Assembly: GCA_036743375.1 (NCBI GenBank)
Contig: DAINPP010000003.1
Location: 1 to 64,000 of the forward strand
Reading direction: 5' to 3'
Origin: DAINPP01 sp036743375
GTDB lineage: Bacteria > Thermotogota > Thermotogae > MWEM01
Length of the DNA stretch: 64,000 nt
Below, one piece after another: positions 55,393 through 64,000 of the stretch (within the stretch, counting starts at the first letter, position 1; each line of letters starts with the position of its first letter). The notes beneath the pieces are model-generated. The model was given only the letters and a program-made list of their open reading frames with translations. It did no database searches and was not told the DNA's origin. Position numbers and translations under genes: made by a program.

Positions 55393-55401
55393 TGGTATCA
55401 T
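55393..55401 (+). promoter_or_regulatory. Possible extended -10 promoter for the sensor-kinase gene
   Basis: TGG-TATCAT fits the extended -10 pattern, 35 nt before the start codon. No -35 is visible. The rest of the 55188-55392 stretch is AT-rich and I see nothing else in it. Confidence 0.4.
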
Positions 55402-55435
55402 TGTAAAGAGTAGTAGTTAAAAAAAATAGAAAGAA

Positions 55436-58400
55436 GTGATTAATATTATTAACAAATATTATTCTTGGATTATAGTGTTTTTAGTAGTCATTATCTCAGC
55501 AGGTTTTTCTACAACAAAAAATTATATATTTGATCATCTACACCGGAGTGATGGTCTTTCCAATTCCTCTGTATCATCTATCGTCCAGGATAAAAACGGG
55601 TTCTTATGGTTTGGGACTCAAGGCGGATTGAATCGCTACGATGGAAGGAATTTTAAATATTTTGAACATGATCCTTATAATTCTTCCACACTTCCACACC
55701 GATTAATCCAGACGATGTTTCTGGATTATGAGGCAAATATTCTCTGGATAGGGACTTATGATGGATTATCACGTTTTGAAATAGACACGGAGAAGTTTAC
55801 CACATACCGTCATATACAGGAAGATGAAGCCACTTTGAGCAATGAGATCGTTACGGCTATCACAAAAGATGATGATGGCAACATCTGGGTAGGGACGTTG
55901 AATGGCTTGAACCTGCTCAATCCGGAGACCGGAAGCGTAAAAAGGTACATGTATTCCGAGAATGATGACTATTCATTAAGCGGAAATACCGTAAGATCCC
56001 TTTTAAAGGATAGAAATGGTAATATCTGGGTAGGGACATTATCCGGATTGAATTTATACGATCCGGAAACGGATTCGTTCAGGTTGTATTCTTCAAAGAA
56101 CTTTAAAAGCTTAAAGACGGATTACATCATGGCCTTGGCAGAAGATAAACAGGGAATAATCTGGATAGGAAACTGGGGAAACGGACTCGTCAGATTCAAT
56201 CCGGACACACTGGAATTTGATCTGATAGAAACTGCGGATAATCGAATCTATACAGTCCGTACGGAAGAAAACGGATCTATATGGGCTGGGACTTGGGGTG
56301 GTGGGCTGTATGAATATCATCCTGACTATGATTCCGTGATAGAATTCAGGTTTGATGAAAATAATCCGGGTTCTCTCAGTCATGATACCGTCTATTCCAT
56401 CTTCATAGATGACTCTGGGCTGATCTGGATTGGAACAAACGGAAACGGGCTTAATAAGTTAAACAGAAACAAAAAGGACTACAGGAAGTTCAACAGCGAG
56501 ACGGATAATCCACTCAGTATTTCCAGGGGAAAGGTGAATTCCATCCTGGAAGACTATGAAGGTAATCTCTGGTTTGGAATTTATAACGGTGGACTTAATA
56601 AGTACGATCAAACAGAAAAAAAGATCGTCAAGTATATCAACAGACCAGGTGATGATCGCTCTTTAAGTAATAATATAGTTACCTTCCTTTATGAAGATTC
56701 GCTGCATAATCTCTGGATAGGGACTGACGACGGATTGAACAAATACAACAGGGATACCGATGACTTCGATCATTATTTACCCGATGGAACGAATCAGAAG
56801 CCAACGGGATCTATTCCTTATACCATGACTGAAGATAAAGTTGGAAATTTCTGGATAGGTTATTATCAGAGTGGAATAGATTACTGGAATCAGAAGGAAG
56901 ACAGATTTATCAATTATCAGTTCGATTCGGAAAATCCGGACAGTTTGAGTGACAACCTTGTTTATCATGTCTTTGAAGACTCAGAAGGCAGTATCTGGAT
57001 AGGAACAAATAATGCCTTAGATAAGTATAACCCTATGAACGATTCCTTTATTAAATATGTCAATATCCCCGAAGACCGAAATTCTATCAGTAATAATACC
57101 GTTCGTCTTATCTTTGAAGATAGCGGGGGAAATATGTGGTTTGGAACATCAAGTGGCGGGGTCAACGAATTGTTAAAAAACACCGGTGAATTTGTTCATT
57201 ATTCAAAGAAAAACGGTTTGTCAGATAATGCCGTTTCTGCAATCCTTGAGGATAATCTTGGAAATATCTGGATCAGCACCTCATATGGGATAAACATTTT
57301 CCATCCGGAATCAAAAAGTTTCACCTATATCACCGAACAGGATGGACTCTGGGGAATGGAATTCAACCCGGGAAACGAGAAGGCAGCCGATGGGACACTT
57401 TATTTCGGAGCCATGCATGGGATTTATGCCTTTGAACAAACTCCAGAGACGGTGAATTACCACGAACCTCAGATTCACCTGATCAATATAGAAGTCATGA
57501 ATGAGCCTTATGACAGCGAAACGATCTATAACAATCTCAATGAGATGATTCTCCCTCAGAACAGAAATTTTATTTCATTTGAATTCATAGGAATCGACTA
57601 TTATTCTCCCGAGAAGAACCAGTATGCGTATCAACTCGAAGGGGTCGATACGGACTGGATATACAGCGGAAGCAGGAATTATGTCAGCTATTCCAATCTG
57701 CCTCATGGAAAATACCGGTTCAGAGTCAAAGCGGCAAACAATGACGGAATCTGGAACGAGGAAGGGATTACGTTGGATCTTGTCATCTTACCGTCACCAT
57801 TCGAGACCGGGTGGGCTTATTTAGGTTATACGGTAGTTGCCGGTTTTTTCGTTTATCTCGTTCTCCTCGGAATCAATCTAAAGCTGAAAAAAGAAAATGC
57901 GGAGACTTCCAGCCAGGCAAAGTCCGAATTTCTTGCCAATATCAGTCATGAGGTAAGAACTCCACTGAACAGTATCATAGGTTTCAGCAATCTTCTTTCT
58001 GAAACTCAGGTGACTGATTTGCAGTTGCAATATGTAACGACCTTGAAAAATTCAGCTCACAGTCTTCTCGACATCATCAACGACATCCTCGATATATCAA
58101 AGATAGAAGCCGGAAAGATAGAAATGGAAAATATCAGAATCAATCTTGTCAGCTTACTCGAACAGAGTATCGATATGGTTAAATATCAATCTTCGGTAAA
58201 AGGTATAGAACTGATTCTGAATATTTCACCGGATTTACCCGAATACGCCTATTTTGATCCGGTTAGACTCAAACAGGTGCTTTTGAATCTTTTAAATAAT
58301 GCCATCAAATTTACACACGAGGGTGAAGTGGAACTAACGGTAAATTTCAGAAAAACCGATCACGATAAGGGTTTATTTTATTTTTCAGTCAGAGATACCG

Positions 58401-59818
58401 GTATAGGTATTTCTGAAGAAAAACAAAAAAGGCTCTTCAAGGCATTTTCACAGGCCGATCCATCGACAACCAGAAAATATGGTGGAACAGGACTCGGACT
58501 TTTTATTTCCAACAATTTTGTCAATAAAATGGGCAGTGTCATAAAGATTAAAAGTCGTGAAGGTTCCGGTTCAACGTTCAGTTTTGAAATAGAAACGGAT
58601 TACGATCATAACAGTTGGTTATCCACCAGATTACTCACGGAGAAGAAAAAGATCCTGTGCACGGGGAGAAACAAAACCCTTCTTGACATGCTTGCCGGCG
58701 CATTGACAAAAGCAGGCGCAGTTTGTGATACCGCACTCTCTCTGGAAGATACAGCAGGGTTATTGCGTGGGAAGACCGATTATGACTTTCTCATGTTGAA
58801 TAATGATCAGTCAGATTTTGAATCACAAATAGAATTTCTGGATATGATCAAAAAATTAAATCTCAATCTCAGAACCATTTTATTAGTGAATGCTCAGGAG
58901 CATTCTGAAATAACGGATACACTTTATGATTTCACTTTGATCAAACCTTTTAAAATCAACGAACTGTTCGATATCTTACAGAGTGGAAAAAAGCCAAAAC
59001 AGGCTGACAGAGCGGAAATGACCGTAGAGAACAGAAAGAAAGAATTTCAATTGATGCGTCTGACTCCAAAAATTCTCGTTGTTGAAGATGTTACCCTAAA
59101 CATGTTGCTGATAAAGACCATTCTCAATCAGATAATGGAAGACTCTGTCATCACATTGGCAACAAACGGAAAAAAAGCAGTTGAAATGGTCGAAAGAGAA
59201 GATTTTGACATAATTCTTATGGATATACAGATGCCGGAAATGGATGGGATTGAGGCTACAAAGATGATCCGTCAGATAGAAACAAAAAAGAACAGTCGAA
59301 CACCTATCGTTGCATTAACGGCTGGAGCGATTAAGGGGGAAGAGGAGAAGTGTATTGCCGCGGGAATGGATGATTTTCTAACCAAACCGATAAACAGAAA
59401 AGTCCTTCAGAAGACGTTATCAAAGTATTTATCATCTGATTCTTTGGAGGAAAAAAACGATGCCGTAGACAGTTCCGTAAAATCAAACGATCATTATAAC
59501 AGGGAAAAACTGATGAAGAAAATAGATGATGATGATGCTACCTTAAGGCTTCTCATCGAAACGGCTCAAAAGGATATCGAAGATCGAATAATGAATTTGA
59601 CGGAATCGGTTAATCAGCTCGAATATGAAACGATAAGAAGGGAGTCACATGCGATTAAGGGAAGTGCCTCCGAACTCTGTTTTGAAATTCTTTCAGATCA
59701 GGCCAAGGCACTTGAAATGGCTGCAAAAAACCGGAATCCAGATATTTCGATTCTATTAAGGGAACTGATCGGGGAATGGGAGAACGTCAAATCCGAAATC
59801 AAACGGGAATCCCTTTGA
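55436..59818 (+). CDS. Giant hybrid sensor kinase with two-component propeller sensor, two receiver domains and Hpt
   Basis: 1460 residues from GTG 55436. An N-terminal hydrophobic signal/anchor (residues 10-27) precedes about 14 Reg_prop repeats (GNIWVGT.NGLN type, about 35-690), i.e. a double seven-bladed periplasmic propeller, and a Y_Y_Y domain (about 700-775). A transmembrane helix (about 790-812) follows. HisKA has ANISHEVRTPLN (phospho-His about 838) and HATPase has NAIKFTHEGEV, RDTGIGISE and GGTGLGLFIS. A first receiver (about 1070-1180) looks degenerate: FLMLNNDQSD lacks the acceptor Asp. The second receiver has VVEDVTLN, LMDIQMPEMDGI (Asp about 1262) and LTKPI. An Hpt domain ends it (ESHAIKGSAS, His about 1404). 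No DNA-binding output is present, so phosphate must pass to another protein. Confidence 0.93.
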   Translation: MINIINKYYSWIIVFLVVIISAGFSTTKNYIFDHLHRSDGLSNSSVSSIVQDKNGFLWFGTQGGLNRYDGRNFKYFEHDPYNSSTLPHRLIQTMFLDYEANILWIGTYDGLSRFEIDTEKFTTYRHIQEDEATLSNEIVTAITKDDDGNIWVGTLNGLNLLNPETGSVKRYMYSENDDYSLSGNTVRSLLKDRNGNIWVGTLSGLNLYDPETDSFRLYSSKNFKSLKTDYIMALAEDKQGIIWIGNWGNGLVRFNPDTLEFDLIETADNRIYTVRTEENGSIWAGTWGGGLYEYHPDYDSVIEFRFDENNPGSLSHDTVYSIFIDDSGLIWIGTNGNGLNKLNRNKKDYRKFNSETDNPLSISRGKVNSILEDYEGNLWFGIYNGGLNKYDQTEKKIVKYINRPGDDRSLSNNIVTFLYEDSLHNLWIGTDDGLNKYNRDTDDFDHYLPDGTNQKPTGSIPYTMTEDKVGNFWIGYYQSGIDYWNQKEDRFINYQFDSENPDSLSDNLVYHVFEDSEGSIWIGTNNALDKYNPMNDSFIKYVNIPEDRNSISNNTVRLIFEDSGGNMWFGTSSGGVNELLKNTGEFVHYSKKNGLSDNAVSAILEDNLGNIWISTSYGINIFHPESKSFTYITEQDGLWGMEFNPGNEKAADGTLYFGAMHGIYAFEQTPETVNYHEPQIHLINIEVMNEPYDSETIYNNLNEMILPQNRNFISFEFIGIDYYSPEKNQYAYQLEGVDTDWIYSGSRNYVSYSNLPHGKYRFRVKAANNDGIWNEEGITLDLVILPSPFETGWAYLGYTVVAGFFVYLVLLGINLKLKKENAETSSQAKSEFLANISHEVRTPLNSIIGFSNLLSETQVTDLQLQYVTTLKNSAHSLLDIINDILDISKIEAGKIEMENIRINLVSLLEQSIDMVKYQSSVKGIELILNISPDLPEYAYFDPVRLKQVLLNLLNNAIKFTHEGEVELTVNFRKTDHDKGLFYFSVRDTGIGISEEKQKRLFKAFSQADPSTTRKYGGTGLGLFISNNFVNKMGSVIKIKSREGSGSTFSFEIETDYDHNSWLSTRLLTEKKKILCTGRNKTLLDMLAGALTKAGAVCDTALSLEDTAGLLRGKTDYDFLMLNNDQSDFESQIEFLDMIKKLNLNLRTILLVNAQEHSEITDTLYDFTLIKPFKINELFDILQSGKKPKQADRAEMTVENRKKEFQLMRLTPKILVVEDVTLNMLLIKTILNQIMEDSVITLATNGKKAVEMVEREDFDIILMDIQMPEMDGIEATKMIRQIETKKNSRTPIVALTAGAIKGEEEKCIAAGMDDFLTKPINRKVLQKTLSKYLSSDSLEEKNDAVDSSVKSNDHYNREKLMKKIDDDDATLRLLIETAQKDIEDRIMNLTESVNQLEYETIRRESHAIKGSASELCFEILSDQAKALEMAAKNRNPDISILLRELIGEWENVKSEIKRESL

Positions 59819-59878
59819 ATTTACAAACAGGATTTATTTTATGTATAATATCAAAGAAAATATATTTTAAGGAGACAG

Positions 59879-60118
59879 ATGATGAAAAAAGCCGTTTTTA
59901 TATTGAGCAAGGAAAATTGCAGTAAGTGTGAACAGGCAAAGAAAGAATTGGCCGAACAAGGACACAATGTAATAGAGATCCCCATCGAAACACTTTCAAA
60001 AGAGGCAAAGCAATCAATCGTTGCCATACGGAAGGCCTTTGGTGTCGAACGAATAGATCTGCCGTTGATACTCGATTCTAAAATATATTCGGGTTATAAA
60101 AAAAGTGATTGGGAATAA
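59879..60118 (+). CDS. Small thioredoxin-fold (glutaredoxin-like) protein
   Basis: 79 residues. The active site CSKC lies at about 14-17 after a first beta strand (AVFILSKEN), followed by EQAKKELAEQGHNV and a cis-Pro-type LPLIL. The length matches NrdH/glutaredoxin-like mini-proteins. AAGGAG precedes ATG 59879. Its end overlaps the next kinase gene by 14 nt, so a redox link to that sensor is possible but unproven. Confidence 0.82.
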   Translation: MMKKAVFILSKENCSKCEQAKKELAEQGHNVIEIPIETLSKEAKQSIVAIRKAFGVERIDLPLILDSKIYSGYKKSDWE

Positions 60119-62792
60119 TAATTCTGGGATAAATTTTAAGGCAATAGTTTTTGGTGGATTACTGGCCATTTTGATATTTTCCCTTTTTTATTCGGTTGAA
60201 AAGTGGGCGTTGACGTTACAGGGCACTGAATTAAATCACCCTTGGATTGTTTCAGAAACTCAGTATTCTGACCCATTTTCGGAGAAAGAAGACCAGACAG
60301 CTAAAGACATACCGTTTCATGCACTGACAGAAACAAGCGTTTATGTCAACTGTCAATATACCTTTGATGACACGTATCGTTATCTGGTTCTTCCGTTTGT
60401 TTCCTCAAGCGGATTCCGTGTTTATCTTAACGGGGTAATGATCCAACAGACGGGAGATCTGGAAAACGGGACGGCGAATGTCTGGAATCATGTTCATCTC
60501 ATCACGCTTGATGACTCTCTTTTAAAGGAGAAAGACAACGAGCTGCTCCTCGAATTGTACGCGCTGTACACTTACGGAATCGACAAGGCACCTGTGTTAA
60601 GTAATGCGGAAGACATTTTTATAAAAGTATACATAATGAATCTCTTCAGAACCTATATTCCTTTTATTTCTATGGGTGCGGCTTTGATTCTCGGAATTAT
60701 ACTCATCGTCCTTGGAATTTCCGATAAAAACACAAGACGGCTCTTTTTCCATCTCGGTTTTTGTATGCTTTTAACGGCGGGATTTCTGTTTGATGACCGT
60801 TTCAGAATCTCTTCCGGTTCAGTGGAGACATTCCTTTTCCTGAGAAAATTATCAGTCAGTTCGGGATTTCTGGCTTCTTGGTTTCTCGCCGCTGCGATGG
60901 AAATATATACGACAAAAAAATTACGGATTTCCAACCTATTACTGATTGTAAATCTCATCACCCTGTTCTTCGGTCTCATTCAGCCGACTTTCTACGATTA
61001 TGCCACATGGGTCAATCATTCTCTGATTCTTAATATCATCAATATCTTTACCGCTTCCATCATCCTGCTCCTTCACCTGAAGGAGAGAGAATGGCTCTTT
61101 TTACCCATTTTCTTCATGAATCTCACTTTTATTCATTATCTGATCACCTGGCATATTTTAAGATCCCTGGGTCCGAATCTCAGCAATCTCGGATTAATCT
61201 TTGGTAGTATAGGATTCGGCCTGATATTGATCGTTCAGTTCAGAAGACTCTTGAAGAAAAACATACTCATGGAGCAAACGAATTTTGAGCTGGAAATTCA
61301 GAAAAATGAAGCCTTGAAAACCGCTGAGATGAAATCGGATATCATTGCTCAAACCAGTCATGAAATCAGAAATCCACTCATGGGAATCCTCGGTATGTCA
61401 GAATCACTGTTATCTAAGCAATTAGACGAAGAGACCCTGGATGATATCAGTGTTATAAAATCTTGTTCACTCAAGATGAACGAAATTCTAAACAATATAC
61501 TGGATAACGCAAAAATTGAAGCGGGTAAATTCGAGTTACATGAAGAAATCTTTTCTATCGGTGAGATTATCCATGAACTTGATGCGATTTATTCCGTGCT
61601 GACAAAACAGAAAAATCTATTATGGTCTGTCAACATAGATCAAAATGTACCGGAAAAGGTCTTTACCGATAAGATCAGAATCACCCAAATCCTTAATAAT
61701 TTATTGTCAAACGCTGTAAAATACACCGACCACGGAGGAGTCTCACTAATCATTTCTACGACAGATGATAACCTCATTTTTATCGTAAAAGATACGGGCT
61801 CAGGAATAAAAAAGGAATTACAGGAAAAGATATTTGATCCGTATTATCAGTTAGAAAACAGTTTCCTTGTACAGGGAACCGGATTAGGTCTTTCGATCGT
61901 TAAAAAGATTATCAAGATCTTTAACGGAAAACTCCTGTTAAAAAGTGAAGAAGGTGAAGGATCGGAATTTCAGGTATCTATCCCTTATAACACGAAGCTT
62001 AATCCTTCAAGAGAAGAAAATCACCTGAAAAATAATGTGATGAAGATTCTACTTGCCGATGACAACAGAATAAATATCAGGGTGTTGAAGAATTATCTGA
62101 AAGAATACAGCGAGATAAAAATTTCCGTTGCCTATGATGGGAAAGAAGCATTATCAAACCTGATGGAAGAAGACTTTGATTATGTCATCATGGACTTGAA
62201 TATGCCTTTTGCAAGTGGTACCGAAATCCTCCAACGCATAAAAAATTCCGAATCCCGAAACAAGTCGGCCTATTTCATCGCTTTAACTGGGGAACCGACA
62301 AACGAAATTTCCGATTACCTGAGAAAAACTGGCTTTGATGAAGTGATAAGAAAACCGGTTTCTAAAAACACCTTTTTAAATATTTTTTCACGCGATTATC
62401 TGTCAACTTCAGCGTCAAAAGCGAAGGCAGAAGGTATAATCATCAACAGAATTAAAAGTGCCGGTCTTGATACGGACACTGCCGTTCTGATTATCGATGA
62501 ATTCTTAAAGGAAACGCCTTATCATTTCTCCTTACTTGAAGAGGCCGTTAAAAATATGGATTATCAGAAAATCTATGAAAAGGCCCATTATTTTAAATCA
62601 TCACTTGATTATCTTGGAACGGAGAAGGCTTCGAATTTACAGAAGCTGATTGAAGAGGCAGCAAAGATTCAGGATTCAGGTTCAATTACACTTTATTTTA
62701 AGGAATTTCTGCTTGAAATCCAGAACATCGAACGATTACTCAGAGAATTCTCAGAAGACAAGGAAGCCTTTATCGGAACCTATGAAAGTTGA
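60105..62792 (+). CDS. 7TM-type hybrid sensor kinase with receiver and Hpt domains
   Basis: 895 residues from GTG 60105. One membrane helix (about 12-30), then an extracytoplasmic beta-rich domain (about 35-180) similar in placement to 7TMR-DISM sensors, then seven hydrophobic segments (about 188-385). The HisKA motif is AQTSHEIRNPLMG (His about 425). HATPase motifs are NAVKYTDHG, VKDTGSGIKKE and GTGLGLSIV. A receiver (LLADDNRIN, VIMDLNMPFASG, RKPVSKN) and a C-terminal Hpt domain (EKAHYFKSSLDYLG, His about 827) follow. Like the kinase upstream it has no DNA-binding output. The neighbours form a two-kinase cluster. Confidence 0.92.
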   Translation: MIGNNNSGINFKAIVFGGLLAILIFSLFYSVEKWALTLQGTELNHPWIVSETQYSDPFSEKEDQTAKDIPFHALTETSVYVNCQYTFDDTYRYLVLPFVSSSGFRVYLNGVMIQQTGDLENGTANVWNHVHLITLDDSLLKEKDNELLLELYALYTYGIDKAPVLSNAEDIFIKVYIMNLFRTYIPFISMGAALILGIILIVLGISDKNTRRLFFHLGFCMLLTAGFLFDDRFRISSGSVETFLFLRKLSVSSGFLASWFLAAAMEIYTTKKLRISNLLLIVNLITLFFGLIQPTFYDYATWVNHSLILNIINIFTASIILLLHLKEREWLFLPIFFMNLTFIHYLITWHILRSLGPNLSNLGLIFGSIGFGLILIVQFRRLLKKNILMEQTNFELEIQKNEALKTAEMKSDIIAQTSHEIRNPLMGILGMSESLLSKQLDEETLDDISVIKSCSLKMNEILNNILDNAKIEAGKFELHEEIFSIGEIIHELDAIYSVLTKQKNLLWSVNIDQNVPEKVFTDKIRITQILNNLLSNAVKYTDHGGVSLIISTTDDNLIFIVKDTGSGIKKELQEKIFDPYYQLENSFLVQGTGLGLSIVKKIIKIFNGKLLLKSEEGEGSEFQVSIPYNTKLNPSREENHLKNNVMKILLADDNRINIRVLKNYLKEYSEIKISVAYDGKEALSNLMEEDFDYVIMDLNMPFASGTEILQRIKNSESRNKSAYFIALTGEPTNEISDYLRKTGFDEVIRKPVSKNTFLNIFSRDYLSTSASKAKAEGIIINRIKSAGLDTDTAVLIIDEFLKETPYHFSLLEEAVKNMDYQKIYEKAHYFKSSLDYLGTEKASNLQKLIEEAAKIQDSGSITLYFKEFLLEIQNIERLLREFSEDKEAFIGTYES

Positions 62793-62796
62793 AAAA

Positions 62797-62815
62797 CGAG
62801 AGGTTTCCCCCTCGT
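62797..62815 (-). terminator. Terminator of the flavoprotein gene
   Basis: On the minus strand an ACGAGGGGG/CCTCTCGT imperfect stem with a short A loop is followed by five T residues, just past the stop codon. On the plus strand it also follows the kinase stop. Confidence 0.65.
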
Positions 62816-63856
62816 TCAGAAATATCTTGAAATGACTTCCTCTACGGTTGTTATCCTGTCTATATAGCTTGCATTGGTTCCCGCAAATGCGAACCCGTTT
62901 TCCATATCCCCTTTTGAAGCCGAAAACAATGCCTTTGCAATACAATAGGGAGCTGTTCTAAAATCGCATGTTTTAATGCACTGATAAGGACAACCGAATG
63001 GCTTAAGGATTCCAGCCTTTACATCATCAAGAAATTTGTTCCTAACTGCCCGTCCAGGCATGCCAACAGGACTTTTTATTATTTCTATATCCTTTTCACT
63101 CGCATTGATAATGGCCTCTTTCAGGGTAATATCCGCATCACACTCTTCCGTCGCAACAAATGATGTCCCTACCTGGATTCCATCGGCCCCAAGATGCCTC
63201 ACTTGATCGGCATCCTTTTTTGTAAAAATACCGCCGGCAGCTATCAGAGGAATCTCTTTCTCCTTGATGGAAGCGAGGTATTCTCTGATCTGGGGAATGG
63301 TTATATCAAAATAATCATCAAAACTTCTGGTAAGAAATTCACTCTTAAATCCAAGATGGCCACCGGCTTTGGGCCCCTCAAGAACAAACGCATCCGGAAG
63401 TCTTTTAAAATGGTTCATCCAGCTTCTTATAATAACCTTTACACCTTTCAAAGAAGAGACTATGGGCACAAGTCTCGTTTTTGAATCTTCCGGCACAAGA
63501 GAAGGGAGCTCAAGTGGCAATCCAGCACCGGAAAAAATAACATCGACACAATTTTTCACAGCCGTCTTAACCATGTCATTATAGTTCGAGAGGGCTACCA
63601 TTATATTGACCCCAATTATGCCATCCGTTTTACTTTTAGCCGTTTTTATCTCCTTTTCCAGTGCACGCAGATCGGCTTCTCTTAATCCTTTATGATAATC
63701 TTTATCCTGAAATCCAATTCCGGCAGTTCCAATAACACCAATCCCCCCTGCGTTCGCCACAGATGAAGCAAGGCCGGACAACGAAACACCTACTGCCATC
63801 CCCCCTTGTATGATTGGTTTTTGAGGTATTAATCCGTTCAGATTTAATTCTTTAAT
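62816..63856 (-). CDS. Nitronate monooxygenase/FabK-like FMN flavoprotein, probable ATT start
   Basis: 346 residues if translation begins at ATT 63856. A TIM-barrel flavoprotein: KPIIQGGMAVGVSLSGLASSVANAGGIGVIG at the start, VNIMVALSNY, DVIFSGAGLPLEL, the phosphate-binding AAGGIFTKKDADQVRHLGADGIQVGTSFVAT, and a Cys-rich C-terminal extension (CPYQCIKTCDF...PYCIA). Nitronate monooxygenases and FabK share this fold; the extension is typical of clostridial/Thermotoga nitronate-monooxygenase-like proteins. AGGAG at 63864-63868 is 7 nt before ATT. An upstream in-frame ATG (63883) lies in an operator, at the predicted transcription start, and has no ribosome site. Confidence 0.85.
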   Translation of the reverse strand: MKELNLNGLIPQKPIIQGGMAVGVSLSGLASSVANAGGIGVIGTAGIGFQDKDYHKGLREADLRALEKEIKTAKSKTDGIIGVNIMVALSNYNDMVKTAVKNCVDVIFSGAGLPLELPSLVPEDSKTRLVPIVSSLKGVKVIIRSWMNHFKRLPDAFVLEGPKAGGHLGFKSEFLTRSFDDYFDITIPQIREYLASIKEKEIPLIAAGGIFTKKDADQVRHLGADGIQVGTSFVATEECDADITLKEAIINASEKDIEIIKSPVGMPGRAVRNKFLDDVKAGILKPFGCPYQCIKTCDFRTAPYCIAKALFSASKGDMENGFAFAGTNASYIDRITTVEEVISRYF

Positions 63857-63876
63857 AGTATCACTCCTATCTTTAC

Positions 63877-63922
63877 TGACCATCGGTCATTATCAAGCAA
63901 AAACAAATGACTATCAGTCATT
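63877..63922 (-). promoter_or_regulatory. Two tandem palindromic operators over the flavoprotein promoter
   Basis: TGACC-ATC-GGTCA (63877-63889) and the 17-nt palindrome AATGACT-ATC-AGTCATT (63906-63922) share a core and have centres 31 bp apart, about three helical turns. A minus-strand promoter fits between them: CTGATA (63912-63917), 17 nt, GATAAT (63889-63894). Such sites suit a TetR-type dimer. The remaining bases to 64000 hold no gene I can support. Confidence 0.7.
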
Positions 63923-64000
63923 CATGATTACTCATAAAGTATATCATAATCGCCAATGGAAAAGAAGAGGTAAAAAAAGATCCGGTCAGTTCGGCGGGAG

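Noticed and set aside
59819..59878. Possible separate promoter for the thioredoxin-like gene
   Set aside because: TATAAT at 59843-59848 is present by sequence, but no -35 lies at a suitable distance and AT-rich matches are common here; it was not strong enough to list.
1..64000. CRISPR array or insertion sequence
   Set aside because: No regularly spaced direct repeats, no transposase-like protein and no terminal inverted repeats with target duplications were seen anywhere in the window.

Overview
The window looks like a chromosomal segment of a Thermotogota bacterium, possibly a Kosmotogales-type relative. Arginine is coded mostly by AGA/AGG, base composition is moderately AT-rich, and the genes are packed into long same-strand runs with ATGA, GTGA or TAATG overlaps. 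A lysine riboswitch closely resembling the Thermotoga maritima asd leader sits in front of an asd-dapA-dapB-dapH-lysC-aminotransferase operon. The lineage is inferred from memory of these families; no search was run.

Layout. (1) 1-10320 is an accessory block. It holds a degraded PDDEXK_9 nuclease gene, then a markedly AT-rich two-gene module (a 988-aa protein of unknown fold and a 1594-aa DEAH helicase with a DUF1998/MZB-type zinc-binding C-terminus) that resembles the DruH-DruE pair of type III Druantia phage defence. A DUF234-type ATPase fused to a PD-(D/E)XK-like nuclease follows. (2) 10493-14770: an orphan Phd/YefM antitoxin co-transcribed with an orphan MsmK/UgpC-type sugar ABC ATPase, then metallo-beta-lactamase-fold, PPOX/NimA-like and alkyltransferase-like genes, and a convergent M19 dipeptidase. 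(3) 14876-38413 is a nearly gapless run of 18 plus-strand genes: membrane protein, membrane-anchored Hsp70-like ATPase, pilin-like protein, argS, mnmE, RecB-like nuclease, HAD phosphatase, large acidic protein, adaptor-like protein, PilT, Mini-RNase III, FliK-like, FlhB-C-like, folC, polyprenyl synthase, a lipase-like protein lacking its nucleophile, TPR membrane protein and Nudix. (4) 38406-42190: glycosyltransferase, MATE transporter, metallo-beta-lactamase-fold protein and a tRNA-Lys/Leu/Gly operon. (5) 42190-46973: two related MFS transporters diverge from overlapping promoters. The minus-strand one heads an MFS-PhzF-DUF4180 operon and is preceded by a leader peptide and an attenuator-like RNA. 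The plus-strand one is followed by an acyl-ACP thioesterase. (6) 47012-54564: a caspase-fold lipoprotein (minus strand), then the lysine-riboswitch-controlled diaminopimelate/lysine operon. (7) 54603-62792: a small lipoprotein and two very large hybrid sensor kinases with Hpt domains, flanking a thioredoxin-like mini-protein. (8) 62797-63922: a nitronate monooxygenase/FabK-like flavoprotein, probably starting at ATT, under two tandem palindromic operators.

The most notable items are the predicted ribosome-controlled attenuator in front of the MFS operon (44654-44930), the Druantia-III-like module with its unexplained large partner and downstream ATPase-nuclease, the Hsp70-like/membrane-protein/pilin-like trio at the head of the PilT superoperon, and the tandem-operator/ATT-start arrangement at the right end.
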